The notes under the pieces are model-generated. The model did no database searches. It was given only the letters and a program-made list of their open reading frames with translations, and had not been told where the DNA came from. Shown here one piece after another: positions 1-5,310 of a stretch of 7,087 nt of DNA. Made by a program: the position numbers and the translations under genes. Position 1 is the first letter of the stretch, and each line of letters opens with the position of its first letter. The stretch comes from an uncultured Clostridiaceae bacterium (GTDB lineage Bacteria; Bacillota; Clostridia; Lachnospirales; Lachnospiraceae): assembly GCA_949841235.1 (NCBI GenBank), contig CATKZA010000088.1, forward strand, positions 1 through 7,087. The letters are read 5' to 3'.

Positions 1-936
1 CTGTCCCAGCTGATAGCGGCCGTGGCTTTTCTAGTTTCTTTTGGGGCGACGCTCAGCATCACATTGCACGATGTGTCAAAGGGGGACTATGATAATGTAG
101 TTGCCGGACTTGGCCTGCTGTTGATGGAATTTGTCACTGCATACTCCTTTGTCTGGGCTATTGTCAAGAAAATCTTGCAGGATTTCCGCTTCCGCGCCAG
201 GAGGAAGGATGACCAAATCTACGTTTCCTGCGGACTGTGGAAGAAAAAGAGTTACATGGTTCCGGTGGATAAGATCAATGCGGTGAAAATCGAGTATCCG
301 GTGCTTGCCAGAATATTTGGCAGGGGTTATCTGAGGGTTCTGAACGTGGGGGGCGAGGGGGAGGAGGCAGATGGCATGAAACTGCTTCTTCTGGGCAGTT
401 ATGATGATTTGAGGAGGAGAATGGAGATCCTGCTGCCGGAATTTCAACTGCCGGATTTGAAAGAGCGGAGGAGGGTGCCTAGGCAGTGGCTGTATATCCG
501 CATGGCGGCATCTCTGGTGGCGGGTGCGGTTAGCGTCGTGATTGTCTATCTTGCCCTATTGATTGGATTTGGCTCAGAGCAGGAATTTCAGCAGATGGAG
601 GGATGGGTTATCCCGGGCATTTGCCTTGGCAGCGGAGCTGCCGTGACGCTTCTCAGACTGCTTGGCTCCTATCTGAAATATAAGACTTGCGGAATCGGCT
701 ATCTGCCCGGGGAACTGCTGTTAGTGCAAGGAATGTTTAAAAAAGAAGTCTCCCTGATTCCCTATGGGAGGATTCAGTATATCCGCTATGAGAGGGGTCC
801 CATGGAGCAGCTGCTGGGACTTCAGCATGGATATGTGTCCCTGCTTGCCAGCGTGGCTAGCCGCTATAGGAAGATGGGAAGTTTCCGGGTGAAAGATTTC
901 AGGATGTTGGAGGAGAAATTGCATCAGACATATTGA
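1..936 (+). CDS. Bacterial PH-domain (bPH2, YdbT-like) membrane protein, 5'-truncated by window edge
   Basis: The reading frame is open from base 1, so the GTG at 22 is probably internal and the true start lies upstream. There are 311 visible residues (residue 1 = bases 1-3). Hydrophobic segments lie at about 2-22, 32-55, 165-192 and 200-217. Two soluble segments after the membrane pairs fit the bPH2 (YdbS/YdbT) family. The first (about 62-148) has a 'G-L-W-K-K-K ... V-P-V-D-K-I-N-A-V' pattern followed by a 'L-A-R-I-F-G' helix. The second (about 225-307) has 'G-M-F-K-K-E-V-S-L-I-P-Y-G-R-I-Q-Y-I' followed by 'E-Q-L-L-G-L'. Full YdbT-type proteins usually carry three such domains in roughly 450-500 residues, so one domain and the first TM helices are probably missing to the left. 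The molecular function of the family is poorly known; some bacillary members are linked to bacteriocin/antimicrobial resistance. The 92-bp gap to the next gene suggests it may not belong to the polysaccharide operon. Confidence 0.85.
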   Translation: MSQLIAAVAFLVSFGATLSITLHDVSKGDYDNVVAGLGLLLMEFVTAYSFVWAIVKKILQDFRFRARRKDDQIYVSCGLWKKKSYMVPVDKINAVKIEYPVLARIFGRGYLRVLNVGGEGEEADGMKLLLLGSYDDLRRRMEILLPEFQLPDLKERRRVPRQWLYIRMAASLVAGAVSVVIVYLALLIGFGSEQEFQQMEGWVIPGICLGSGAAVTLLRLLGSYLKYKTCGIGYLPGELLLVQGMFKKEVSLIPYGRIQYIRYERGPMEQLLGLQHGYVSLLASVASRYRKMGSFRVKDFRMLEEKLHQTY

Positions 937-1015
937 GAGATGCATGTGGCCGGGAAGTGGCAAATGGAAGTGATGGGAGCGGAGCTAATGGGATTTGATT
1001 TATGCGAGACCGTTT

Positions 1016-1025
1016 AAGGGGGAGG
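1016..1025 (+). promoter_or_regulatory. Ribosome binding site selecting the GT4 start
   Basis: The purine run AAGGGGGAGG lies just upstream of ATG 1029. It favours that start over the in-frame ATG at 1002, whose upstream sequence (TTTGATTT) has no Shine-Dalgarno match. Starting at 1029 also places the beta-strand 'KKALLVTRV' at the N-terminus, as expected for a GT-B protein. Confidence 0.7.
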
Positions 1026-1028
1026 CGT

Positions 1029-2216
1029 ATGAAGAAGGCATTATTGGTGACAAGGGTGAGCGGGTTCGTGCCACAGCATGAGATGAATAATGTGAAGATC
1101 CTGCGGGAAATGGGCTTTGAGGTGCATTATGCCACGGATTTGAACAACGTGGTATATGGGAAGGATAACAGCCGGCTGGAGGGGAGCGGGATCATTTGCC
1201 ATCAGATTGACTTCTGCCGCTCTCCCTTTTCCAAGAAGGTAAAGATTGCCCAGAGGCAGTTGGAGGACTTGATGCTTCGGGAGTCCTTCCACCTGATTCA
1301 CTGCCACATGCCTATGAGCGCAGTGGTGGCAAGAAGGGCGGCCTGGCAGGTGAGAAAGAAAACGGGGCGGCAAGTGCCCGTATTATATACTGCCCATGGA
1401 TTTCATTTCTGCCATGGCGTTCCCTGGAAGAATTGGCTGTATTATCCCATCGAGCGGCATTATGCCAGATATACGGATCGGCTGATTCTGATCAATGAGG
1501 AGGATTACAGGCGGGGATGCCGTTTTCCCATACGGGGCAAGGTGGTAAAGATTAACGGGGTAGGGATGGATTTGGAGAAGATGGAGCCTTACCGGAAGCA
1601 GTGCTGGGAAATGGCAGGGGATGGGGGAGATATCCGAGAGAGGTATGGACTGCCTTCGGACTGCGGCATCCTCGTGTCTGTGGGGGAACTCTCCCCCTCT
1701 AAGAATCACCTGGTGGCGATAGAGGCCATGGCGGAACTGAGGGATCTGCATCTGGTCTATCTCATTTGCGGCAGAGGAAGGATGGAGGAGACGCTTCGGA
1801 AGAAGGTGGGAGAACTTCATCTGGAAGAGAGGGTGCGCTTTGCGGGATATGTAGAGAATGTGCCGGAATTGCTTCGGCAGTGCGACTGCTTTTTCTTTCC
1901 TTCCGGCAGGGAGGGGCTTCCGGTGGCGGTGATGGAGGCCATGGCAGTGGGATTGCCGGTGATTGCTGCGGATATCCGGGGAGTTCACGACCTGATTCAG
2001 CAGGGAAGGGGCGGATATCTGGCCAGAACCTTTTCCCCTGCGGAATATGCGGCGAAAGCCCGGAGGCTCTTCACGGAGAAAGAAGAGGAGAGTGCCGTAC
2101 CCAGAGCGGCGAGGAGAGAAGAGATGGGGAGATGGAACCGGGAGAGGATTCGGGAGTTTTCCCTGGATGTGGTGGAGGGGCAGATGCGCCAGATCTATAG
2201 CGAGGTGGTGAGGTGA
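1029..2216 (+). CDS. Glycosyltransferase family 4 (GT-B fold, CapM/EpsD-like)
   Basis: This 395-aa protein should transfer a sugar from a nucleotide-sugar donor to a lipid-linked acceptor at the cytoplasmic membrane face, with retention of configuration as for GT4 enzymes. The N-terminal Rossmann half covers about 1-180. It contains 'HCHMP' at 91-95, 'TAHGFHF' at 121-127 followed by a 'NWLYYPIE' segment, and 'INGVGMD' at 176-181, all typical of the CapM/EpsD branch. The C-terminal half begins with 'ILVSVGELSPSKNH' (about 214-226). It holds the donor-binding E-x7-E motif with Glu295 and Glu303 in 'REGLPVAVMEAMA'. The length is normal for the family. I chose ATG 1029 over ATG 1002 because of the strong RBS. 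Its last 13 codons and stop were tandemly duplicated downstream (2174-2261). In rgp-type loci the early rhamnosyltransferase is also GT4 (RgpA), but the motifs do not prove that substrate. Confidence 0.93.
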   Translation: MKKALLVTRVSGFVPQHEMNNVKILREMGFEVHYATDLNNVVYGKDNSRLEGSGIICHQIDFCRSPFSKKVKIAQRQLEDLMLRESFHLIHCHMPMSAVVARRAAWQVRKKTGRQVPVLYTAHGFHFCHGVPWKNWLYYPIERHYARYTDRLILINEEDYRRGCRFPIRGKVVKINGVGMDLEKMEPYRKQCWEMAGDGGDIRERYGLPSDCGILVSVGELSPSKNHLVAIEAMAELRDLHLVYLICGRGRMEETLRKKVGELHLEERVRFAGYVENVPELLRQCDCFFFPSGREGLPVAVMEAMAVGLPVIAADIRGVHDLIQQGRGGYLARTFSPAEYAAKARRLFTEKEEESAVPRAARREEMGRWNRERIREFSLDVVEGQMRQIYSEVVR

Positions 2217-2261
2217 TGAAGAGGCAGATGCGCCAGACTGATAGCGAGGTGGTGAGATGAT
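2174..2261 (+). repeat. 44-bp tandem duplication spanning the GT4 stop and GT2 start junction
   Basis: Copy 1 is 2174-2217 and copy 2 is 2218-2261, with 38 of 44 positions identical. The best-conserved stretch (2181-2220 against 2225-2264) matches at 36 of 40, the differences being TCT/CTG and one G/A. Each copy carries CAGATGCGCCAGA, then ATAGCGAGGTGGTGAG, then TGATGA. The duplicated DNA holds the end of the GT4 gene (QMRQ..SEVVR, stop), its internal GAGGTGG Shine-Dalgarno-like sequence and a TGATGA stop/start overlap. The 40-bp gap between the two glycosyltransferase genes is therefore entirely duplicate sequence. Confidence 0.9.
2216..2260 (+). CDS. Possible 14-codon minicistron created by the tandem duplication
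   Basis: ATG 2216 overlaps the GT4 stop (TGATG), and the frame reads MKRQMRQTDSEVVR before TGA 2258-2260. That stop in turn overlaps the ATG 2257 of the following GT2 gene as ATGA. GAGGTGG at 2202-2208 could serve as its RBS. The peptide is a near copy of the GT4 C-terminus (QMRQIYSEVVR), so it is most likely a duplication by-product. It could still matter by passing ribosomes from one gene to the next. There is no evidence that the peptide itself has a function. Confidence 0.25.
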   Translation: MKRQMRQTDSEVVR

Positions 2262-3075
2262 GAATAGGCCGTTGGTGTCGGTGATTATGGGAGTTTACAA
2301 TGAGAAGAACAGGGAGCAGCTGGAATTGTCCATTGACTCGATTCTATCTCAAACTCTGGAAGAGTTAGAATTTATCATCTGCGATGACGGCTCGGAGCCT
2401 CTCTGTCGCCGAATGCTGGAAGAAATCTGTGCCAGGGACGAGAGGATTCGGCTGTATTTCCATGAGGAAAATCAGGGCTTGGCGGCGGCGTTAAATACCT
2501 GCCTCTCCCATGCCAAGGGGGAGTATGTAGCAAGGATGGACGGGGATGATATTTCCAAGCCTGAGAGACTGCGGCGGCAGTGGGAGTATCTGGAAAATCA
2601 TCCGGCTTATGCGCTGGTGGGGTGCAGTTCGGAATTGATTGATGAGAGGGGCGTTTGGGGAAAGCGGGAACTGATTCCCTATCCAGAGAAAGAGGACTTT
2701 CTTTTTGGCTCCCCCTTCATGCATCCTACGATTATGGTGCGGCGGGCAGTGCTTGACAGGCTGGGAGGCTATTGCACGGAGGATTTTGCCCTGCGGACGG
2801 AGGACTATGAGCTTTTCATGCGGTTGTACGAACTAGGGGAGCGAGGGCATAACATGCCGGAACTGCTGTTTTCCTATCGGGAGGACAGAAGTTCCTATAC
2901 TCGGCGGAAATACCGCTATCGCCTGCGGGAGTTCCAGGTGAGAAGGCGAGGGTTTGCCAGGCTGGGGATTGATGCGGGCAACAAGAGGTATATCCTCAAG
3001 CCATTAATTGTGGGGCTGATTCCCGGGTGGTTGATGAAAATATATAAAAAGAAAAAAGCGGGAAAGCTCTCGTAG
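2257..3075 (+). CDS. Glycosyltransferase family 2 (GT-A fold)
   Basis: This 272-aa inverting glycosyltransferase is predicted to act on the cytoplasmic side in building a surface polysaccharide. The N-terminal strand 'PLVSVIMGVYNE' (5-16) opens the nucleotide-binding fold. It is followed by 'CDDGS' at 43-47, 'ENQGLAAALN' at 71-80 and the metal-binding DxD-type motif 'RMDGDD' at 93-98. The 'TEDYELFMRL' segment (181-190) supplies the likely catalytic base, in the position of the ED motif. The C-terminus ends in a basic stretch (KIYKKKKAGK), which suits contact with membrane lipids. There are two adjacent ATGs (2257 and 2260). GAGGTGG at 2246-2252 has better spacing for the first. ATG 2257 also overlaps the stop of the duplicated minicistron, so translation may be coupled to the GT4 gene. 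Donor and acceptor sugars cannot be deduced. Confidence 0.93.
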   Translation: MMNRPLVSVIMGVYNEKNREQLELSIDSILSQTLEELEFIICDDGSEPLCRRMLEEICARDERIRLYFHEENQGLAAALNTCLSHAKGEYVARMDGDDISKPERLRRQWEYLENHPAYALVGCSSELIDERGVWGKRELIPYPEKEDFLFGSPFMHPTIMVRRAVLDRLGGYCTEDFALRTEDYELFMRLYELGERGHNMPELLFSYREDRSSYTRRKYRYRLREFQVRRRGFARLGIDAGNKRYILKPLIVGLIPGWLMKIYKKKKAGKLS

Positions 3076-3141
3076 TGTGGGAAATCGCTTTGCGGCGTAA
3101 AGTGTCAAGGACAGGAGCGGGCAGTTGCAAATAAAGAAACT

Positions 3142-3147
3142 GGGGGA
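3142..3147 (+). promoter_or_regulatory. Ribosome binding site selecting the second GT2 start
   Basis: GGGGGA sits 7 nt before ATG 3155. An in-frame TTG at 3125 would add ten residues (starting MQIKKLGDWV) ahead of the conserved first strand and is less likely. The site lies in a 79-bp gap that otherwise shows only a weak 6-bp stem at 3088-3102. Confidence 0.65.
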
Positions 3148-3154
3148 TTGGGTT

Positions 3155-4072
3155 ATGCCGGAATTGGGGATTGTAGTATTGAATTATAATAATTGGGAAG
3201 ATACGGTGCGCTGTTTGGAGAGCATTTGGGCAAATCCTCCACGGATCTCCTATCAAATCATCTTGGTGGACAATGCTTCTACGGTTCCAGAGAGCGACGA
3301 GGCGAGAGAAATGATTTTCAAGAGAGGAGTTATTTTTCTCAGAAATAAACAGAATCTTGGGTACAACGGAGGGAATAATGTAGGGATAAAAAAGGCGTTG
3401 GAACTGGGATGCCAGGGCATTCTCCTGACCAACAATGACGTGTGCTTTACCCACAATTGCATTCAGGAATTGTGGGAGTATAGCAAGTCGCACCCGGATG
3501 TGGGAATCGTGGGGCCTAAGATTCTGGACAGGGAGGGAAAGGTGCAAAGGAGCAATTTGTGCCGCAGGACGGGAATCAGGGAAAAATATTTGGTCCGCAC
3601 TCGATTGCATGCGATCTTCCGCAGAAGTTACCGTACCTATTTTGGCTATGACAGGGATTATGATGGCACTTTTTCTGTCTATGCGGTACTGGGCTGCTGT
3701 CTCCTGCTTTCCAGAGAATGCGCGGAGGCGGTGATGCCTTTCGATGAATATCCCTTTCTGTACGAGGAGGAATTGATGCTGGGCATCCGCATGGAGGAAC
3801 AGGGATTCCGGACAGTCTATCATGGCACGGCAGCAATCAACCATCTGCATGGGGGGAGTACCAGGCAAGTGCGGGCCTTTTCTTATGCTCACAATATCCG
3901 CAGTGAGATTTATTATTGCCGGGAGTATCTGGGGATGAAGAGATGGCAGATCCGTCCCCTGTACTGGTATCGGGTGGCCTTATACCTGGCAAGGTGCGTG
4001 AGGTATGGGGATTTTCGTGATTTTTGGGGAGAGTTTCGGGCAATGACCGGGGAGGAACTTAAGAAATGCTGA
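3155..4072 (+). CDS. Glycosyltransferase family 2, WbbL/rhamnosyltransferase-like
   Basis: This 305-aa GT-A protein has the motif series seen in WbbL-type rhamnosyltransferases. 'LGIVVLNYNNWEDT' at 4-17 is followed by 'LVDNAS' at 37-42 and 'NLGYNGGNNVG' at 67-77. Next come 'LLTNNDV' at 90-96 (NND in the DxD position, usual in this subfamily), 'VGPKIL' at 119-124 and 'VLGCCLLLSR' at 178-187. The acceptor-side segment is 'YEEELMLGIRMEEQGF' at 203-218, then 'INHLHGGST' at 228-236. Here EEE stands where most relatives have DED or EDxD. The tail after about 255 is basic and aromatic, with no clear TM helix. I take ATG 3155 as the start because of the RBS at 3142-3147. Its 3' end overlaps the next gene by 7 nt (4066-4072), indicating one transcript and coupled translation. 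Rhamnose as donor is a family-based guess. Confidence 0.93.
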   Translation: MPELGIVVLNYNNWEDTVRCLESIWANPPRISYQIILVDNASTVPESDEAREMIFKRGVIFLRNKQNLGYNGGNNVGIKKALELGCQGILLTNNDVCFTHNCIQELWEYSKSHPDVGIVGPKILDREGKVQRSNLCRRTGIREKYLVRTRLHAIFRRSYRTYFGYDRDYDGTFSVYAVLGCCLLLSRECAEAVMPFDEYPFLYEEELMLGIRMEEQGFRTVYHGTAAINHLHGGSTRQVRAFSYAHNIRSEIYYCREYLGMKRWQIRPLYWYRVALYLARCVRYGDFRDFWGEFRAMTGEELKKC

Positions 4073-5073
4073 TACACATACTGATGGCAACCTACAATGG
4101 AGAGCGGTATCTCGGGGAACAGCTGGATTCCATTGCCGGGCAGACAGAGACGCAGTGGAAGCTCCATGTGAGGGACGATGGCTCACAGGATGGCACATGG
4201 CAGCTGCTCCATGACTTTGCCGAAAGCCATCCGGGGAAGGTGGAACTTGCGAGAAATGACGAGAGGCTGGGGGCGAAGGGGAATTTTGCCAGACTTTTGC
4301 AGGAGGTGCAGGAGCCGGGGGATTATGCTTTTTGCGATCAGGATGATGTCTGGGAGCTGGGGAAACTGCATGCTTTACAGAAAAAATTGCGGGAAATCGA
4401 AGGATTGCAACAGTTACAGCAAACATGTGAGGAATCGCAAAAACTGCGCGGGAATCAGAAAAATATGGGGAGATTGGAAGAGGGAATTATGCCTGCGCTG
4501 GTCTATTCTGATGCTTCCGTCATCAATCAGGCGGGGGAGGTGGTGTCGGAATCCTTTGCAGAGCAGACGGGGGTCTTTCTGCCGGAGCGCAGGGTAATGG
4601 AATCTCTCCTGCTGTGCAACTTCGTACAGGGGGCGGCAGCCATGTGGAACGGACGCTTGCAGAAAATCTTGGGGCGGCATGCCATGCCACAGGAGGCCTT
4701 GATGCATGACTGGTGGCTGGCGCTGGTGGCGGCAGGGCATGGCCGGATTGCGTTCCTGCCGGAAAAACTCAGCCGCTATCGTCAGCATGATGGAAATGCG
4801 GTGGGGGGATTCGACCGCCAGGCATGGCATGGGACAGTGAGAAGGAAGCTGGGTACCGGGAGGATAGGCAGATTGGTGGAGAGCAACCACCGGATGCTGG
4901 AACTGAGGCGGCAGCAGGCGGAGGCCTATGAGCGTCTGTACGGTGATAGGCGTGTGAGGCGGTATTTGGAGATTGACAGGAAGAGGCCGAAGATTTGCCG
5001 GGCGTATCTGGGCATTCGGGAGGGGTATATTTTTCTGTCCAAGGCCTATTCGGTGAAGTATTATATGGTATGA
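4066..5073 (+). CDS. Glycosyltransferase family 2, RgpB-like (putative rhamnosyltransferase)
   Basis: This 335-aa protein carries the signature of the RgpB-like branch of GT2, whose studied members are streptococcal alpha-1,3-rhamnosyltransferases of rhamnan synthesis. Visible motifs are 'ILMATYNGERYLGEQLDSI' at 5-23, 'VRDDGSQDGT' at 35-44, 'RLGAKGNFARLL' at 67-78 and the diagnostic 'FCDQDDVW' at 89-96. Further on are 'ALVYSDA' at 144-150, 'HDWWLALVA' at 214-222 and 'RYRQHDGNAVGG' at 237-248. A polar, Gln/Glu/Lys-rich segment at about 112-141 separates the DQDD and VYSD blocks and looks longer than usual. The ATG lies inside the end of the preceding gene. GGAGGA at 4051-4056, inside that gene, gives 9-nt spacing, so the two are probably co-translated. 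It is the last glycosyltransferase before the exporter genes, matching the RgpB-RgpC-RgpD order of rgp clusters. Confidence 0.92.
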   Translation: MLIHILMATYNGERYLGEQLDSIAGQTETQWKLHVRDDGSQDGTWQLLHDFAESHPGKVELARNDERLGAKGNFARLLQEVQEPGDYAFCDQDDVWELGKLHALQKKLREIEGLQQLQQTCEESQKLRGNQKNMGRLEEGIMPALVYSDASVINQAGEVVSESFAEQTGVFLPERRVMESLLLCNFVQGAAAMWNGRLQKILGRHAMPQEALMHDWWLALVAAGHGRIAFLPEKLSRYRQHDGNAVGGFDRQAWHGTVRRKLGTGRIGRLVESNHRMLELRRQQAEAYERLYGDRRVRRYLEIDRKRPKICRAYLGIREGYIFLSKAYSVKYYMV

Positions 5074-5163
5074 TTGCCAACTTGCCGTGATGTATGAATG
5101 TCCATGTGCAACAAATTAGCTAAAATGGGAGAAGGAATAGCCATATCTTTGTGAGAAATACTG

Positions 5164-5193
5164 TTGAAAAGCAAATAGATAGTATGATAAAAT
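5164..5193 (+). promoter_or_regulatory. Candidate sigma-A-type promoter ahead of the exporter genes
   Basis: TTGAAA at 5164-5169 and TAAAAT at 5188-5193 are 18 bp apart and resemble -35 and -10 boxes. TATGAT at 5183-5188 overlaps the -10 region but would be only 13 bp from this -35 box. The surrounding DNA is clearly more AT-rich than the flanking genes. Transcription from here would start near 5200, inside the first hairpin. This rests on pattern reading only. Confidence 0.35.
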
Positions 5194-5211
5194 AAATGCT
5201 AACGCATTTAT
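5192..5211 (+). other. Hairpin 1: 8-bp stem, TAAC loop
   Basis: ATAAATGC (5192-5199) pairs perfectly with GCATTTAT (5204-5211). Its left arm is part of the direct repeat, so the right arm can alternatively pair with the second copy at 5270-5277, enclosing the next two hairpins. There is no T-run after it, so it is not a typical intrinsic terminator. Confidence 0.7.
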
Positions 5212-5215
5212 GATG

Positions 5216-5234
5216 CAAGTTGCTCCGCAACTTG
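5216..5234 (+). other. Hairpin 2: perfect 8-bp stem, TCC loop
   Basis: CAAGTTGC (5216-5223) pairs with GCAACTTG (5227-5234). It is the strongest local inverted repeat in the gap. The downstream bases are GCTATGCC rather than a T-tract, which argues against termination in the + direction. Confidence 0.75.
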
Positions 5235-5238
5235 GCTA

Positions 5239-5255
5239 TGCCAGAAACCATGGCA
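5239..5255 (+). other. Hairpin 3: 5-bp stem
   Basis: TGCCA (5239-5243) pairs with TGGCA (5251-5255) around a 7-nt loop. It is weak by itself; it is noted because it directly follows hairpins 1 and 2 and ends just before the second direct-repeat copy. Confidence 0.4.
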
Positions 5256-5299
5256 GGAAGTATGATAAAATAAATGCTGGTTAATGAGGCATATGACTT

Positions 5300-5304
5300 G
5301 GAGG
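5300..5304 (+). promoter_or_regulatory. Ribosome binding site selecting the permease start
   Basis: GGAGG sits 6 nt before ATG 5311. Two earlier in-frame ATGs (5284 and 5293) lack a good Shine-Dalgarno sequence. The 5311 start gives MNRKK followed directly by a hydrophobic helix, a sensible signal-anchor N-terminus. Confidence 0.7.
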
Positions 5305-5310
5305 CGAAGG

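Larger units (their letters stand above)
5181..5278 (+). repeat. 20-bp perfect direct repeat flanking a hairpin-rich 58-bp core
   Basis: AGTATGATAAAATAAATGCT occurs at 5181-5200 and again, without mismatch, at 5259-5278. The 58 bp between the copies is nearly filled by two perfect hairpins plus the right arm of a third. The 237-bp gap 5074-5310 holds no convincing gene; its longest obvious ATG frame, from 5094, ends after nine codons. The arrangement could be a partial tandem duplication, a small non-autonomous element with direct-repeat ends, or a regulatory leader. Confidence 0.85.

Noticed and set aside
1383..1988. 201-codon open frame on the - strand opposite the GT4 gene
   Set aside because: It is the complement of well-conserved GT4 motifs, has a His/Pro/Arg-rich translation with no recognisable domain, and no sensible gene context.
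1766..2200. 144-codon + strand frame inside the GT4 gene
   Set aside because: It is an out-of-frame Gly/Arg/Glu-rich reading of purine-rich DNA within the catalytic half of a clear GT4 gene.
3088..3102. Small hairpin (CTTTGC/GTAAAG) in the gap between the first two GT2 genes
   Set aside because: It is a 6-bp stem with a G-T pair and no T-tract; stems this weak are expected by chance.
2996..3892. 298-codon open frame on the - strand opposite the WbbL-like glycosyltransferase
   Set aside because: It lies almost entirely antisense to a gene with clear family motifs, and its translation shows no domain pattern. It is rich in His, Pro, Ser and Gln, as expected from reading the complement of G-rich codons.
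3980..4426. 148-codon open frame on the - strand across the GT2/GT2 overlap
   Set aside because: The translation is dominated by Pro, His, Ser and Ala without motifs, and both sense-strand genes are secure.
5216..5234. Intrinsic terminator after the RgpB-like gene
   Set aside because: The stem is perfect but is followed by GCTATGCC instead of a T-run, and it lies more than 140 bp after the stop codon.
5181..5278. CRISPR-like repeat
   Set aside because: There are only two copies of a 20-bp repeat, with a structured 58-bp interval and no cas genes.
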